Of a stretch of 64,000 nucleotides of DNA, positions 35,903 through 48,900 are shown one piece after another. The notes under the pieces are model-generated. The model made no database searches, was not told the origin of the DNA, and was given only the letters and a program-made list of their open reading frames with translations. The translations under genes and the position numbers were made by a program. Source of the DNA: Ciona savignyi. Its lineage: Eukaryota; Chordata; Ascidiacea; Phlebobranchia; Cionidae. The stretch spans positions 236,690-300,689 of the forward strand of contig CH003424.1 of the NCBI GenBank assembly GCA_000149265.1, written 5' to 3'. Position 1 is the first letter of the stretch, and the number at the start of each line of letters is the position of its first letter.

Positions 35903-38900
35903 ATGAGTTGTACTTTTCGGGGAGAACGTTTATTTACGTGGTACTATGCCTTTGTGCTTATGGGATGCTACGCAGTTGGGGAACTTGGACACTTTATCAT
36001 TGGTATAATCTCGAAACCAATTTCCCAAGAACTTCATTTTGGTGAAAAGGGTTGCGTCACCAATTCCTCAGAAATTGAAAGCCAGGTGGAAAAGTTGCAA
36101 AAATGTTCTGGAATGAATTTTACAATGTAAGTTAAAACGATATAATTATAGTCTTTGTACTATGATGCAAAGTTAATAAGATTTGTCAGATATAGGATTG
36201 ATGTTTTGACTTCTTTTTTGGGTGTCAGAGTAGAAAAAGATTTCATTCAAGAATCAATATTTTAATCGAATAGGTAATAAGTAATACAGAGTTTTTAAAT
36301 TGTAATGGTTCTAAATTAAGTAGGATGTTTATTGGGTGAAATTAAATGGCTCAAGCTAGAGAAGGAGAAAAAGAGCGAAACTGCACACTAAGATGAAGAT
36401 TAGGGGGTTAAGTTCAGATTTAGGTCTGTGGTTCAGGTTCTGGGTTTGAGATGAGTGTGCAGGGCAGGGTTGGAATGTTTATAGTTGTGGTGAACAGTCC
36501 CACCTTCTTTAGTTCCCATTTCCCCCGTTTTAGTATTTCCTGACTGAAAATTCGAATTATTTCAATCGAACACAAAATATTATTTTTATACTAAATTAGA
36601 ATGATTAATATCTGCATTTTGAGAACTTACGGTTAACTAAAAACTGTTTTCTTTTTATTAGATTTTTTTGTCTCTCATACTAGGTGCCATGCTGCAGAAC
36701 ACCAGAACAAGACATACTGCAGATGGGATTACACTGGTTCTGGTATTGAGTACCAAATATTGGCCGGTCCTTCTTTTATTGCCATATTCACTGTGATGGG
36801 GATTGTTATCGGCGTATTAGGGGATAAGTACAACAGGTAGGTTTGAATGCAAACAGGGATAATTTTTTGTGTATGTGTCCTTTAGTTTCTGTAGCTTAAA
36901 TTACTTAAATTTAGGTTTGATAAACCTTCAGTGTAGATTTTTCTTGGAATTTTGTGAAAAATTAACTATGGTCATACAAGATTAGTTTTATTAGGCGCTG
37001 TAGCTGCATGTATATAACCAGGAAAATAACTGTGGTTATTTAGTAATTGTTATAAACTAATCAAGAAAAAAACTTCCAGAGTTCGACTTCTTACAGTATG
37101 CATGTTACTTTATTCTACGATGGCGTTATTAAGCGGTTTCAGCAACAGTTATTGGCAACTGATTATCTTTCGATTGGGTTTTGGCGCAGGGTAAGTTGTT
37201 AATTGCATATACAAAATATATTTCATGGAAATATGACTGTCAGATGAACAGCTGGCAATGGTTTCAGTCCACACCAGGAAAATGCACCACATTTCCTGAC
37301 ATAAAACATCCAAGCAAGGCAAAGATGTAATGTAAACAGATTCCATTATTGTAACTGTGCACAAATGCCATTACATATTGTTGACTCATCAAAACAGTTT
37401 AACAATAATAGCATCTTGCAAAGTTTGCAGTAATTCTGTATAACTTACTACTACATCACAATTACTGATTCTTTAAAAATTTTCGCCTGTTATTTCTAAA
37501 CTGTTAAAGATATCTTTAAAACAGTTTTGACAAACTTGAGTTCTAATAATGAGGTGATGACTGTATATACAGATCCTTCTTACCACCATGCTAATGCTTC
37601 ACTAACTGCAGTAATACCTTTTCAAACAGAGAATATCAATGTTATATAATTGTCCGACCGATTAGCTTGATGTGTAAGTGCCTCACCTTTCAGTCGAAGG
37701 GTTGCAGATTCGGTGTGTTCTTGGGCGCAGGTAACCTGACTGTGGGCGCAAGGTAATCTGAGATCACTCATTTGTTAACGCACCATTTGTTTTCCCACCA
37801 TGGTCATGAACATAAATATCCTAATCCAATCCTAATATCCTAATGTAATGAGGTTATCATTAAATACAATAATCAATACAAACTCTTTGTATAACTTTCC
37901 CAGAGAAGCAGGCTGCACCCCACTTACGGCCAGCATAGTGGCAGATAAGTTCAGTAAAGAAAGCCGGGGTTTAGCCATGAGCATTTTTAATTGGGGCATC
38001 TACTTTGGATATGGGTTGGCATTCGCTGTTGGTAATTATGTAACTGAAGCCAACATATTAGGACAGGTATGAAAACATCTTCCTCATCCCTTGTGTGAGA
38101 ATACATCCAATTAACTTATTCTTGTCTTATTTAAAATATCCGACCGATTAGCCTGGTGGGTGAGTGCTCTGCTTTTTTAACGTCTAAATCATAAGCAACA
38201 CACTGCAATAGTACCGGTAACACGACTGTGGGCGCAATCATCTCGAATTAAAACATAGTTTTGAATTATTTCTAAACAATAATTCCGAATTATTTTCTAG
38301 AAGTGATATTTAATTCCGAAAAATTCTTTTCACTAGTCGTATCGCATTGTTGATAGGGATGGAGATGGTCTTATTATGTGACGGCGATTCCCGGCTTTGT
38401 AATGATGGTTGTTCTTTTCTTCACCATCCGAGAACCTAATCGTAAGATGATTGGGATGGAAAAAGCAAAGAGGATTCAGGAAGATGAAAAAAAATCCGAC
38501 AATGAAACTGATGCTGCTTTAGCGCTGGTGGAGGAGGCTTGTGAAATGGATAAAAGTAATAATCTTGAATAATATTCTTGATAAATTGTTATTTAATTGT
38601 TGATTATGGTCATAAAAGTAATATTCTGGAATAATATTGTTGATTAATTGTTGTTTAATTGTTGATTATGATGTTAAAAGTAATATTGTTGAATATTTTT
38701 GTTGATAAATTGTTGATTAATTATTGAGTATGGTGTTTAAAGTAATAATCTTATATAATATTCTTGATTAAATGTTGATTATGGTGTTAAAAGCTATATT
38801 GTTGATTATTATAGTTAAGATTGGATAGGTTACGGCTCTAAGTTTATCAGATTAAGCTGGACTATTAATGTCTGACATTGCTGATCACTTTCGTCAACTG

Positions 38901-41900
38901 CAATATTTAGTAGGATAGCATAGGATAGGATATTCATGTTTATTCGCGTGAATGGGAAAACCAAGGGGGGTTAACACACAGGAAATCGTCAGATCACCTC
39001 GCGCCCAACGTCGGGTTACCGGAGCTATTTGGGCAGTGTATTGTATATGATAGACACGTTCCTTCAATTTGGTAGAACCCATTAATCCGCTGAGTTCAGG
39101 CAATGTCCGTAAAGTGCCTCGCCCAAGGACACAACCGTCTAGCTAGCGACTAGTTTCGCACCTGCAACCTTTCGACGCACTTAACCGCTAAACCAACCAG
39201 CCAGACGTAATTCACTAATGTTTTAACCAGTCTTAAGTGACACACTCTAACCAACTTAAATAAATTTATCTGTGTTTAGGTCCCGGTTTATTTACTAGAC
39301 TTTGGAGCGCATTAAGATTGTTCATCACAAAACCACCAGTTCTAATGTTACTTTTAGCTGCTTCAGTACGTCATACAGGTAACATACATATTCTAATTTT
39401 TGGATTAAAGATTATTCTACTAGTTTTGAGTGTCACTCTTATTTGGTCTTTCCACTAGTGTCATCATTATGCATGCTTTCGTTGTGGTTTCCTGTTCCTT
39501 TGATTGGCACTTCCTATTTAGTTAAGGCAATTGAATCCCTGTTATTATAGTGACGCACACTTTTACTCAAGATCTAAATAAAATAAAATTGAATTAGTTC
39601 ATTTTGATTTAAATTGTTTTTTTTGTATTTATTTATTTTTTTTAATGTAAGGTTTAACGGCCACGTCATTTTTTCCCCCTAACTTGCAATGTGTCTAGTC
39701 ACTGGCGTGTTTTAACTACTGTAGTTTTGCCGTTTCATCCTGTCTCCTTAATTTGAAAAAAAATGTTCTATTCTTATTATTGTAACGAAGGAGCAAAAAA
39801 ATAACCTAAAACTAAATCAAACTGACAGGATGCAAAGTGTATATATGTCCGACTGAAAGGTATTATGTCACAGGTTCGAAACTCGTTGCTAACTGATCGG
39901 TTGTGTCCTTGGGCAAGGCACTTATCAGACATTGATTGAACCCAGTGAATTATTAGGCTTTATCAAATTGAAGAAACGTTTTGATCAACACACTGCAATA
40001 GCTCTGTTAACCCGACCGTGGGCCCGTTTTAAGTACACTCCCTTACTTAATTGCTAGGTAATATGACGTTTGCCTTCAATAACGCTTCTTGTGTTTTTCC
40101 TTTAACACAGTTAAAGATAAATAACCTACCCTTAAAGTCATGTAACCAATGTTTTTTTTTTGGAAAGCAATATAATGTTTTGAATTTTGTATTAGATTTT
40201 AATTTTGTTTAAGATAACGAGGTCACGCAACATTATTCAGACATTGTCTTATATTACTTACCTCAATAAATATTACACAGGTTTTCGTTTTGTTATGTTC
40301 AAATGACGATTGCACACACAGGGTTTAAAACAGCGATTTTTAGTTTTAGTTTATTTTTGCCCTTTTATTATATAAAAGAAGGATTGCACAATTATTTTAA
40401 GTTAAGAAGGTGGGATAATGCGACAAAACTACCGTAGTTAAAACACGTCAATTAATACCCGCGGTATAAACGGTGAAAATATTATGTTACACGTGTTGAG
40501 ATGAAATTAACACGACTTTTTCCCCGAAACATTCCAGCAAGTTTCTGCTGGGCTTACAATACACAGCTGTATTTCGATCACTACTTCCCGGGCACCGATG
40601 TTGGGCTGTGGATGACGGTTTGCTCAATCGTGGGCGGGACGATCGGAATTGCCACCGGTGGAATCATATCCGATCTCATAGTGTCACGTTACGGTTGGTG
40701 CTTTTGTTCATTGAATAAATAAAAGCGATCTCATATTCGCACAATATGCCTGTGTAAGTTTGTTTTACTTTACACAATGATAACATGCAGCAGGACCTTC
40801 TTTAAAAAAAAACGGATAAAAGACGGCAAAACGACAGTCGTTAAAACACATCATTAATTCATTTAATTAGTGTAAGTGCCCGCCAAACCCAACATATAAA
40901 AGTTAAAAAATAAATTAAATTGGAAAAATGTTTTATATCAAAATTATTACACTTAAGTTCTTTGACTACATTATGTTGAGTCTCAATTGGGTAGAAAATA
41001 ACACCGAATGCTGGTGTGATTAAGTGCTCATAGCCAGCGATATTGTTGTGTTTGTTCAGCACAGACGACATTGTGGTCTGGAACAGAGAAATGTGCTTTA
41101 TCATCGTGGTAAGCACACTCAATCGCACCACGCCGACTGTAAGTGGAATGACTAGCAACGCATGTTTAATTTGATTTTAGACTTACTGTGGAAATTGGGC
41201 AAGATAATCTGACCGTAACCGTGTGAGAACGACCCCTTAGATATTTTCAAAGTAACCTGTCGATTGCCCGTGTAAGAATGCACCTTGTCATTTCTCATTC
41301 ACACATAAATATCCTATATCGTATAAGTACACCGGTTTGCACTTTTCCGACAAACAAGATCGAAAATGCAAGTTTGTTTTCTCATATAACGCTGTCTCGG
41401 TATTTGCGGACGATCTAATCAGCACTTTACAGTGGTAAATGCGGATATAAAGAAATTCGTGAGGCCATTTATATTGCTGAGTACGCAAACGCTGTTTACT
41501 GCATTATACCCATTATTGACGTGCCATTGATACGATGGTCAATGTTCAACTGCACATGAACCATCTACATATGCGTTATCTTAAAACCAAACTACCTACA
41601 CGACATTTGCACTTCCCCAGTCAACATGTAGCCAACGCGAATATTTCCCAATAAACACTAGTGACTTGTTTTAAAGCAAATCGATTTTAATGTGCGAATA
41701 CATTTTTTTTAAACAGTTTCAGTTAACTTTTTTTTAGTAATATTAAATAATGACAAATGAAGAAAATCAAGGCACAAGATAAGATCAAACGAACAGTCCT
41801 TAAACACGTCAATTAATAGAAAAAAGGATATAAATGGGAATTGCCGTTCCTTTAATCTCTAGATCTGCACAACGAGTTTCCACTACCCATTTGTACACAG

Positions 41901-44440
41901 GTATGCGCACAAGGCTATGGGTTCTAGTGATTAGCCAGGGGATAGCTGCCCCGTTAGCAGCAATGGTGCTGTACTTGGAACCACCGTACTGCTTTGTTTC
42001 TTTAATGGCCGCGTACTTGTTCGGTAAGTTACGTTCTTTTTTCTTTTATATCAGTAGCTTCGGCAATTTCGGTATTTAAAACTGGTTATCGAACAAAAAT
42101 CGTGGATAAATCCTCCAAAAATAATTTCCCCGATCAGTTTGGATATAAAACTTAACTTTATGTCGGATCAAAGGTCGCTCAATTTGTAGATTTCCATTCC
42201 TCATTGTCTCGTCTACTCTACCAACGCAATTATCAATTTAAAAAAAAAAAGATCTCTGTTTTGTTTTTTGGTATGTATTAGAGCCTTTTTTGTTTTATTT
42301 TTTTACCGGGTTCAGTTCCAACCCCAAACCCATGATGGGTTCGTTGCTAAGACCGTTTTTTTATGCAAGTCGTAATATGTATCGGTCGTGGTAACCATTC
42401 GGTTACACAACCGTTTAGTCTGGGTGTAATGTCCAATTTTATTTGTATTTACACCACCACGTGGTTGATTGAACGACTTAGCTGAAATGTGGTTTGGTGT
42501 CCTGTTCACGGTGCTGGTGGAGATTTTCCCGCGCAAAATGTGCTCGACCGCCATCGCCATTTTCATTTTCGTCATCAACAATGTCGCCAGCAACGGCCAA
42601 CTCACGGTTCCCGTTTTAAAGCCAATTTTGGGCTTCAGAAACACACTTTGCATCACCTATGTTGGTTTCTACGCAGCGAGTAAGTCTATGTACAGCATGG
42701 ATTAGTGAAGTTTTAGTTTCTTTTTGTTCCACGTAGTTGTCTTCACGTAGTTAATACAAAGCTTTTGCCTTATTGACACTTTTTGCCGTGCTTTCACCTC
42801 CATTTTGCCGTGCTTTTACCTACCGTATCTTGCATCCCATATTTTCCGTTTTATTTTGATTCATACTTCAGTGTCTGCATACTAACATCACAAAGACAAG
42901 TTATGAAATCAAACATACAGCGTTGGTTGATTGGGCCAGACAATGTGACTAGATAATTGTGGAATGGAAATTCATGATTTGGTTTGCTTAACTAACGCCT
43001 TTATACTTCCCTGATTTTACCTGGGTTACTTGGAAAGTCTTATTTTTAATACTGTTAAAACTTTACCTTATTAGCTTAAATCTTGCCGCCATTACTTAAC
43101 GAAAAAATGCTGCGACGTTAAATATTTCGATAAATAGTGTAAACTTAGTTTGTATTGTAATATTACCCGAAACCGGTAAAGGCATGGTGTTTTCCAGCGG
43201 AAATGTGGTACGGTGTTGCAGTAACCGTTATCGTTGAAATGGTACCGGTCACCATTCGTTCCACCGCCGTCGCTATGTACGGTTTTGTGCTCGGAAATGT
43301 CGGCGGTAACGTGCCGGTCGTGGTCACCCTTCTCAAACAAGCAAATCCCGGCGGACTACGCTTCGCGCTCTACATTATGTACCCAGGCGGTTACTTGCTC
43401 AGTAAGGATTCTGTATAAAGTTTTGGTGAAATACTCAAAACAAATAATAGTACGTGATTAAAAGGTGCTACGGTGATCCGTTATTGGCAATTTAACCTAA
43501 TAGTCGTGGATTGAATGTCGTTTCCCCGCCTATCGCGGGAGTGTACATGAAACCGAAGTAATTTTATTAGCATGTTCCCAATTTAAACGATCGCGTGGTT
43601 GAATGATTAGCGCGACCAATTCATATACCAATTGCTAAATAGAAATGGTTTTAGTGACTAACCCAATAAGGATTCGAAATTAAAAAGTCCCCAGTTTTAC
43701 AAATTACTATCCCTCTCATCGTAAATGGCGGTGTAGGGCGACAAAAGTTTACAACACCTCATTTCTACTTTACTGTATTAATCGATAAATTTGCATGCCT
43801 TAATGCTCACCGTTAACACACATAATTTTATTTACAAATTCTTTTCATAATTTGATTTGTGTTTTAATTTCTTGTTTGCATGCTAGGACAAGACTACATT
43901 GCATGCTATTCTCAATTTGTGTTATATGGTAGATGTTATATAGTATGTGACCACAATTTAAGTGAGGTTTTGTCATGGTAAACAGTCTGACACTAAGTAT
44001 AAATGCAATGCCGGAGTTATCATAGTGCTTTGCATACACGGTATAGACCTGATTTTCCGTTTTGTTTAACAACTACATGCAGATGAAGTAATATCTGGTA
44101 AAGTGACGACGGTGGGCGCGAGGTGATCTGACGATTGCCCGTGTCTTAACCGCCTTGGTTTTCCCATTCACGGGGATAAATACGAATATCATATCCTATC
44201 CTAATCCACAATATGTTCCCCAGATGCACAGTTGCTATAATTAGTGTAAAATGTAACCAGTTTTACTTAAATACGTTATGTTGCAAATATATAACACATT
44301 TTGTCATTGTTTTAGGCTCTTTTTTGTTTCTTTTGACTCAATTATTGCTGCTGAGAGAAAGCAAGAAAGAAAATGTTGTTTTAAAAGAATCTTCTTCAAA
44401 GATCGCTGATTCACCATCATCACCCGCCGTTTCCGTATAA
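35903..44440 (+). CDS. Major facilitator superfamily transporter with alternative penultimate exons
   Basis: Exons: 35903-36126, 36684-36836, 37080-37190, 37904-38066, 38357-38555, 39280-39378, 40538-40693, 41901-42023, then 42482-42679 or 43198-43401, then 44316-44440. Using one penultimate exon gives 516 or 518 aa. The product begins MSCTFRGERLFTWYYAFVLM and has a cysteine-containing extracellular loop after helix 1. It carries the MFS loop 2-3 motif VLGDKYNR, helices 4-6 with FRLGFGAGEAGCTP, FNWGIYFGYG and GWRWSYYVTAIPGF, an acidic/lysine-rich central loop, and a C-terminal half with IVGGTIGIATGGIISDLIVS. The fold resembles Spinster-like and other MFS_1 carriers; I cannot assign a substrate or a vertebrate orthologue. 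Reading through the exon 5 donor would give a six-helix product ending SNNLE. A poly(A) signal AATAAA is at 44664-44669. Confidence 0.87.
36355..36545. mobile_element. GGAGGGAA-type MITE, diverged
   Basis: Has GAGCGAAACTGCACACTAAG near the left end and ATTTCCCCCGTTTTAGTATT at the right end. It lies in intron 1 of the MFS gene. Confidence 0.55.
37652..37842 (+). mobile_element. tRNA-headed SINE with internal deletion
   Basis: Head TGTCCGACCGATTAGCTTGA is joined directly to GGTAACCTGACTGTGGGCGC, so the middle is lost. The tail has ATAAATATCCTAATCC. Confidence 0.65.
38136..38243 (+). mobile_element. SINE fragment
   Basis: Head TATCCGACCGATTAGCCTGG joined to AACACACTGCAATAGTACCG, between exons 4 and 5 of the MFS gene. 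Confidence 0.55.
38551..38800 (+). repeat. ~62-bp minisatellite starting at a splice donor
   Basis: About four degenerate units of the form AAAAGTAATATTCTTGAATA followed by TTGTTGAT...AATTGTTGATTATGGTG. The first unit begins in the last codons of MFS exon 5, so each unit repeats the donor-like AAA(A)GTAATA. Confidence 0.7.
38911..39207 (-). mobile_element. tRNA-headed SINE in MFS intron 5
   Basis: Antisense copy from AGGATAGCATAGGATAGGAT to GCTAAACCAACCAGCCAGAC; full length. Confidence 0.8.
39645..39818 (+). mobile_element. AT-rich MITE, GCGGCCACGTC family
   Basis: GTTTAACGGCCACGTCATTT at the left, TGTAGTTTTGCCGTTTCATC inside and AAAAATAACCTAAAAC at the right. Confidence 0.6.
39846..40136 (+). 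mobile_element. tRNA-headed SINE, head damaged
   Basis: Body GGGCAAGGCACTTATCAGAC and CAACACACTGCAATAGCTCT; the 3' part is diverged. It follows the neighbouring MITE closely. Confidence 0.65.
40345..40475 (-). mobile_element. AT-rich MITE, reverse orientation
   Basis: TTTAGTTTATTTTTGCCCTT at the left and CCGTAGTTAAAACACGTCAA, then CCCGCGGT, at the right. A related but shorter fragment lies at 40800-40895 and another at 41725-41835. Confidence 0.5.
41193..41320 (+). mobile_element. SINE 3' fragments
   Basis: Two successive partial tails: GATAATCTGACCGTAACCGT, then GTAACCTGTCGATTGCCCGT and CACACATAAATATCCTAT. Confidence 0.5.
42482..42679 (+). CDS. Alternative exon 9a of the MFS transporter
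   Basis: 198 nt, phase 1 at both ends, after acceptor GACTTAG and before donor GTAAGT. It encodes AEMWFGVLFTVLVEIFP, STAIAIFIF and NNVASNGQ, covering the region of helices 10-11. It aligns along its length with exon 9b. Confidence 0.85.
43198..43401 (+). CDS. Alternative exon 9b of the MFS transporter
   Basis: 204 nt, phase 1 at both ends, acceptor TTTTCCAG, donor GTAAGG. It encodes AEMWYGVAVTVIVEMVP, RSTAVAMYGF and GNVGGNVP. The start, the VE-xx-P motif, STA-x-A and the NV-xx-N motif are shared with 9a, while the second half differs strongly. Confidence 0.88.
44103..44203 (+). mobile_element. SINE 3' fragment before the last MFS exon
   Basis: GACGGTGGGCGCGAGGTGAT to ATCATATCCTATCCTAATCC; only the last third of the element remains. 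Confidence 0.65.
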
Positions 44441-45339
44441 TTATAGACCAATTTAGTTTTTATGATTACCGAAAATGAAATTGCTTTCCTTCGTTTTTCA
44501 TCATACACAAGGCTATTTTGTGCCCGAAAATCGCAGATTAATTAAAATATATCATTTAATGTGTGTCAACATCATTCGTCAAAAAAATCGGAAAGACATA
44601 ATAGGCTACAATAGTTTTTGAATCACAGTATCATGCTTTAAATTATTTTTCTTCCAGAACCATAATAAAGTGTTAGCTTATTCGTCAACTTTTGTCGTTT
44701 TTTTTTTATTTAAGCAGCACTAATAGTATTTCATTAATAAACAAACAAAAAAATAGGATAGGGATGTTATAGTGCTGTCAAATTCGCCAATTTGTTGTCA
44801 GATAAACTTCTAGCTAGAACAATTAAAGTTACGATAAGCATACTTTGATGGAAACGGGTGTCCATTGTTAAGAGTGTAGGGAACCGCTGCAGGCTGCTTG
44901 CCTATTGTAGTTAATTGTTCCCTGTAGGCCCCAGGTAAGCCAGTTACAACACCTGATGCGATCTGCGATTCCCTATGCACTGTCTCGACTTTCAGAGGTG
45001 CGCTAATTAATCAGCGTAAACGTCCTCGACTTGACTACTGACTTCTGTGGTTCGTCGATCAAAGCTTCAGTAGTTTGATAACATCATTTGTTTTGAACAA
45101 TTGAGGCGATTAACTTAGTACTAGTTACGAGTTAAATCGTAAGATGTTTTCAAGTACAAATGCCGGCTGCGGCGATCATAAATACTATGTAAACACATTA
45201 TGTCGCTACAAGAGGATCCGGGTTGCATGTTAAAGAACGTCCGTTATCAACCGAAAAGTAATGGGATCGAAATCATCTGTTGCCTAGTTGTGTTCTTTCG
45301 CAAAGAATTGAGCGGTCGTCGCCTAAACCAAGCGTATTT
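44441..45339 (+). other. 3' UTR of the MFS gene and spacer
   Basis: AATAAA at 44664-44669 followed by a T-rich block is a likely polyadenylation site. Beyond it I see no gene up to the SINE at 45340. Confidence 0.5.
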
Positions 45340-45681
45340 TAGGATAGGATATATGATAGGATATTTATCTTTATCCCCGTGAATGGGAAAACCAAGGGGT
45401 TAACACACGGGCAATCGTCAGATCACCTCGCGCCCATCGTCGTGTTACCGGAGCTATTGCAGTGTGTTGTATATGATAGACACGTCCCTTCAATTTGGTA
45501 GAACCCATTAATCCGCTGGATTAAGGCAATGTCCGTAAAGTGCCTTGCCCAAGGACACAACCGACTAGCTAGCGACCAGTTTCGCACCTACAACCTTTCG
45601 ATTGAAAGGCGACGCACTTAACCCGGATTTTAGACCAACCGGCGGATTTTATTTTTACCGCTAGACCAACCGGCGGATTTT
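45340..45681 (-). mobile_element. tRNA-headed SINE with a duplicated head end
   Basis: Full-length antisense copy from AGGATAGGATATATGATAGG. At the head end the block TAGACCAACCGGCGGATTTT occurs twice (near 45632 and 45662). Confidence 0.8.
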
Positions 45682-45927
45682 ACTGGGCTGAACTATAATA
45701 GTATAAACGTAGAATGGGATATTCATGTTTCTACCCGTGAATGGTAAACCAAAGGAGGTTAACACACATATTGTGCAATGTTTAACACTCTAACATTACG
45801 TAAAGGGTTTTATATTTTTGCATCCGTCTTCCGTAGTTCCGCGTTTTATATTTCTATGTAAAGGAACTACGATCAGTTGAAATTAATCAGACACATCATA
45901 AATAGTTAACCCTAATTTGATAGCAAT

Positions 45928-48900
45928 ATGTCGGTTCAGAAATTTATTTACAGCTTATTTGGTCCAAATGTATACCGTATTCACCGTTCTAATGATGCAA
46001 GTCAAAGGGTAAGCAGATGTACCTTATACCTTTGGCTTTAGGCTACCTTTTATGTGTGTTTAACAAATAAATAGGTTTAATTATATGTAATGTAGGCCTA
46101 GTTTCCGTTGAAGAGCTTGGGAAGTTAGTGTGTCGCCTTTTAGCCATAGGATGGCAGGTTCGAAACTAGTCAGTTTATACAATGCATACAAGACACTTCT
46201 TGCCTTGTATGCATTGCTTGAACCTAGTGGATTATTTGGGTTCTACTTCTACCAAAATTAAACCAAAAATTTTCTACCAAAAAAAACGTTTCAATCATAC
46301 AAAATGCAGTGTTTTCCCAAAACCAATGGTGGGTAGAATGTAATCTGACCATTTTCTGTTAAAAACGTGGGAGACTAAGGAGGAAAAGCGGAAAGGAGGG
46401 AAACTGCACACTAAAATAAAAGATTATGACATTAGAGTTATTTTTAAACATGGGTTGGAGTTGGGGTTAGTTCTGGGGTTGAATTAGGGTTTAGGACAGG
46501 GTTTAAATTGGTTTCCATAATTTTTATGAGTAGTTTCCCTTCTTCCCTCTTTCCCTCCTTTTAGTGTTGTCTGTTGATAACACCACTTGTGTTGATCCTA
46601 ATCACGATGATAAACTTGAACATTCTATTCTATACTTAATAATCTATGGCACAAGTTTTTTTTTATATTAACCAGTATCTTGTTTCTTATTTCAACACAC
46701 CAGCATTACAGCTTAAGTAGAGATTTGTGCTGTACCCCATTTTTTACATATGCAATGTTAATTTCTGGTTGTATTCTGCAATACTTTTTATAGGCCAGTT
46801 TTAGTATGAAAAGTATGGCTAATTAAATGGTGAATGGCTTAGACCTTTAAACCAACTATTTTTGCTACCACATAATCAAATAGAATAATACAGTTTTATT
46901 AAAACAAATACGCGTGCCAGCAAACAGTAATTGCAAGTGTCATTTGCCATACCTATTTGAGGTGTTTTGTTTCATCCTCATTTCTCTTTCTATTATTGTT
47001 TTAAACATCTCAGAAAGATTCTTGAGAGAGATTTGCACTGGGCCAATTAAACTGAATTTGACTGTTTGTGATCAAATTTTATAAACTTACCTACGGGTAA
47101 CTTACAGTACCAGTATTGTGTAAAGGAAAATAACCACTATACAATTTGCAGGCCTTTAACTATAGTTCAAACAAATTGGAGAGTAGGAGTCAAGCTGTCC
47201 TTAACTTCTTGAGCACAACCAAATCAATATTGTATTACACAACTCCATTGTGGTTGGTGTTTTTATACAGAAGAGGTTCGAAAAATTATTTTACTTCATA
47301 CTGTAGTCCTAAAAGTTTTATTACCTTTCTATTTTTAATTATTACACCATTTAAATTAATTTCTATTTTTATTGGTTACACTGTTTTTAAAAGTAAAATT
47401 AGAAACCTTGTTTTCCACCGTTATACCCACCACCATCCCACAAATACAAGATATTAGGATTATGGTTTGTTAAAATGACAGATTATATCAGCACAAAATG
47501 TATGGTACACTTGAAATGTTGTGCACAGTTTTATTGCCTAGCCTATGTCTTAACATCAAAATTTAACGTCAAGCGTAAAGTAGCCTATTAAAGATTTTTT
47601 TCTGGAATACAAGAGTTGAGAATTCTCGGAATGTTTTAGCTTTTGTGCAAAATATTATATGGGAATACCTTTACTACTTCGTCTTCTCATGCTTTTCATA
47701 TATACGAAACTATGTTTTGATCTTGTGTGTTTGGAGTTGTGTCATTGCTTACTGGTTGAATAAGGAAAAACGTTTAAATTAAAAACTTTCATGATAAAAG
47801 GAGTACCTTTTTTAAAACAACAAGGCCTGTAAAGTAGTTTTAATTATTAAGTCAAACTTCATATTACACTTTTATCAAAGTACAAAAACAATGTACACTG
47901 CATACAACACTTTTATGGACTAGTGTTTTTGGGAATACAAAGGGGATAACGAATTAATAACGAATTAAGTTATTTTTAGTTGTTTGCCTGAATTTAGGGG
48001 CAATAATCCCTTTGTCCACTTAACTAGCCTGTCACTTATAAAGTTGTAATAATTAGGAGTGCACCTTGATGGTATGTTGTTAAAGGTGTATATTTCGACT
48101 TAAGTCTGGTATACCTGTTATAATATTGTCAGGTTCACTTGACTTAACATTAAAAACAAAAATCCCGCAAATACTTCAGGCATTTCAAACCAAATCCCCT
48201 CAGATACATGATGGTTTAGCTTTTGTTGGATCAATGGGTTATGATGGTGTTGATAACTCTGAAACTGCATTTCATACTTTATTTGCAGGTTATTGCTGTA
48301 TGGAAACGATGACCGATTTAGCGAAGTTTGGAGGGTGTGCTTCTGCTCTATTTGTTGCTCTGCTAATCACAAGGGGTAAGTTATAATGAAGTATTGATTT
48401 TGATCCCAATGATTTAGATTGCAGTCAAAAACTGTATTGTTATGGTCATGATGAATTGTTATTTTTTCAAGTATTTACAGGAAAAAGTTGTCTTTTTATA
48501 TGTTAAAAAAACTAACAGGAATAGCAGAAAAATAAAATAGAGTTTTAAAGGGTAATTATAATGACACAGTCTATTGTAATCATAACCACCCAGACAAATA
48601 CTCAATTTAATGCTGTTAAGCTTAATTTCTTATTTGGACAAGGCATTGTCCTTGCTCCAAAATACTTTGTACAACACACTGCAATAGCTCCGATAACCCG
48701 ACTATAAGCAGTGATGTTTTGACAAATATTCAAGTTATATTCACCCCTTTAATTTTTTACTCCTGGTTACAAACATAAGTATCGTGTCATAAGGTAATTG
48801 TAATCATTTCTATCTTGTCATGGTATTAGGGCTGTACTAACATGCATACAAAGATATCTCCAAACCATTTAACATAAATATTAAATAAACAGGTATTGGA

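Noticed and set aside
38541..38542. Alternative donor GCTT|GTGAAA for MFS exon 5
   Set aside because: Also phase 1, but GTGAAA is not clearly better than GTAATA at 38556, and the later donor retains the natural end of the acidic loop; kept as an alternative only.
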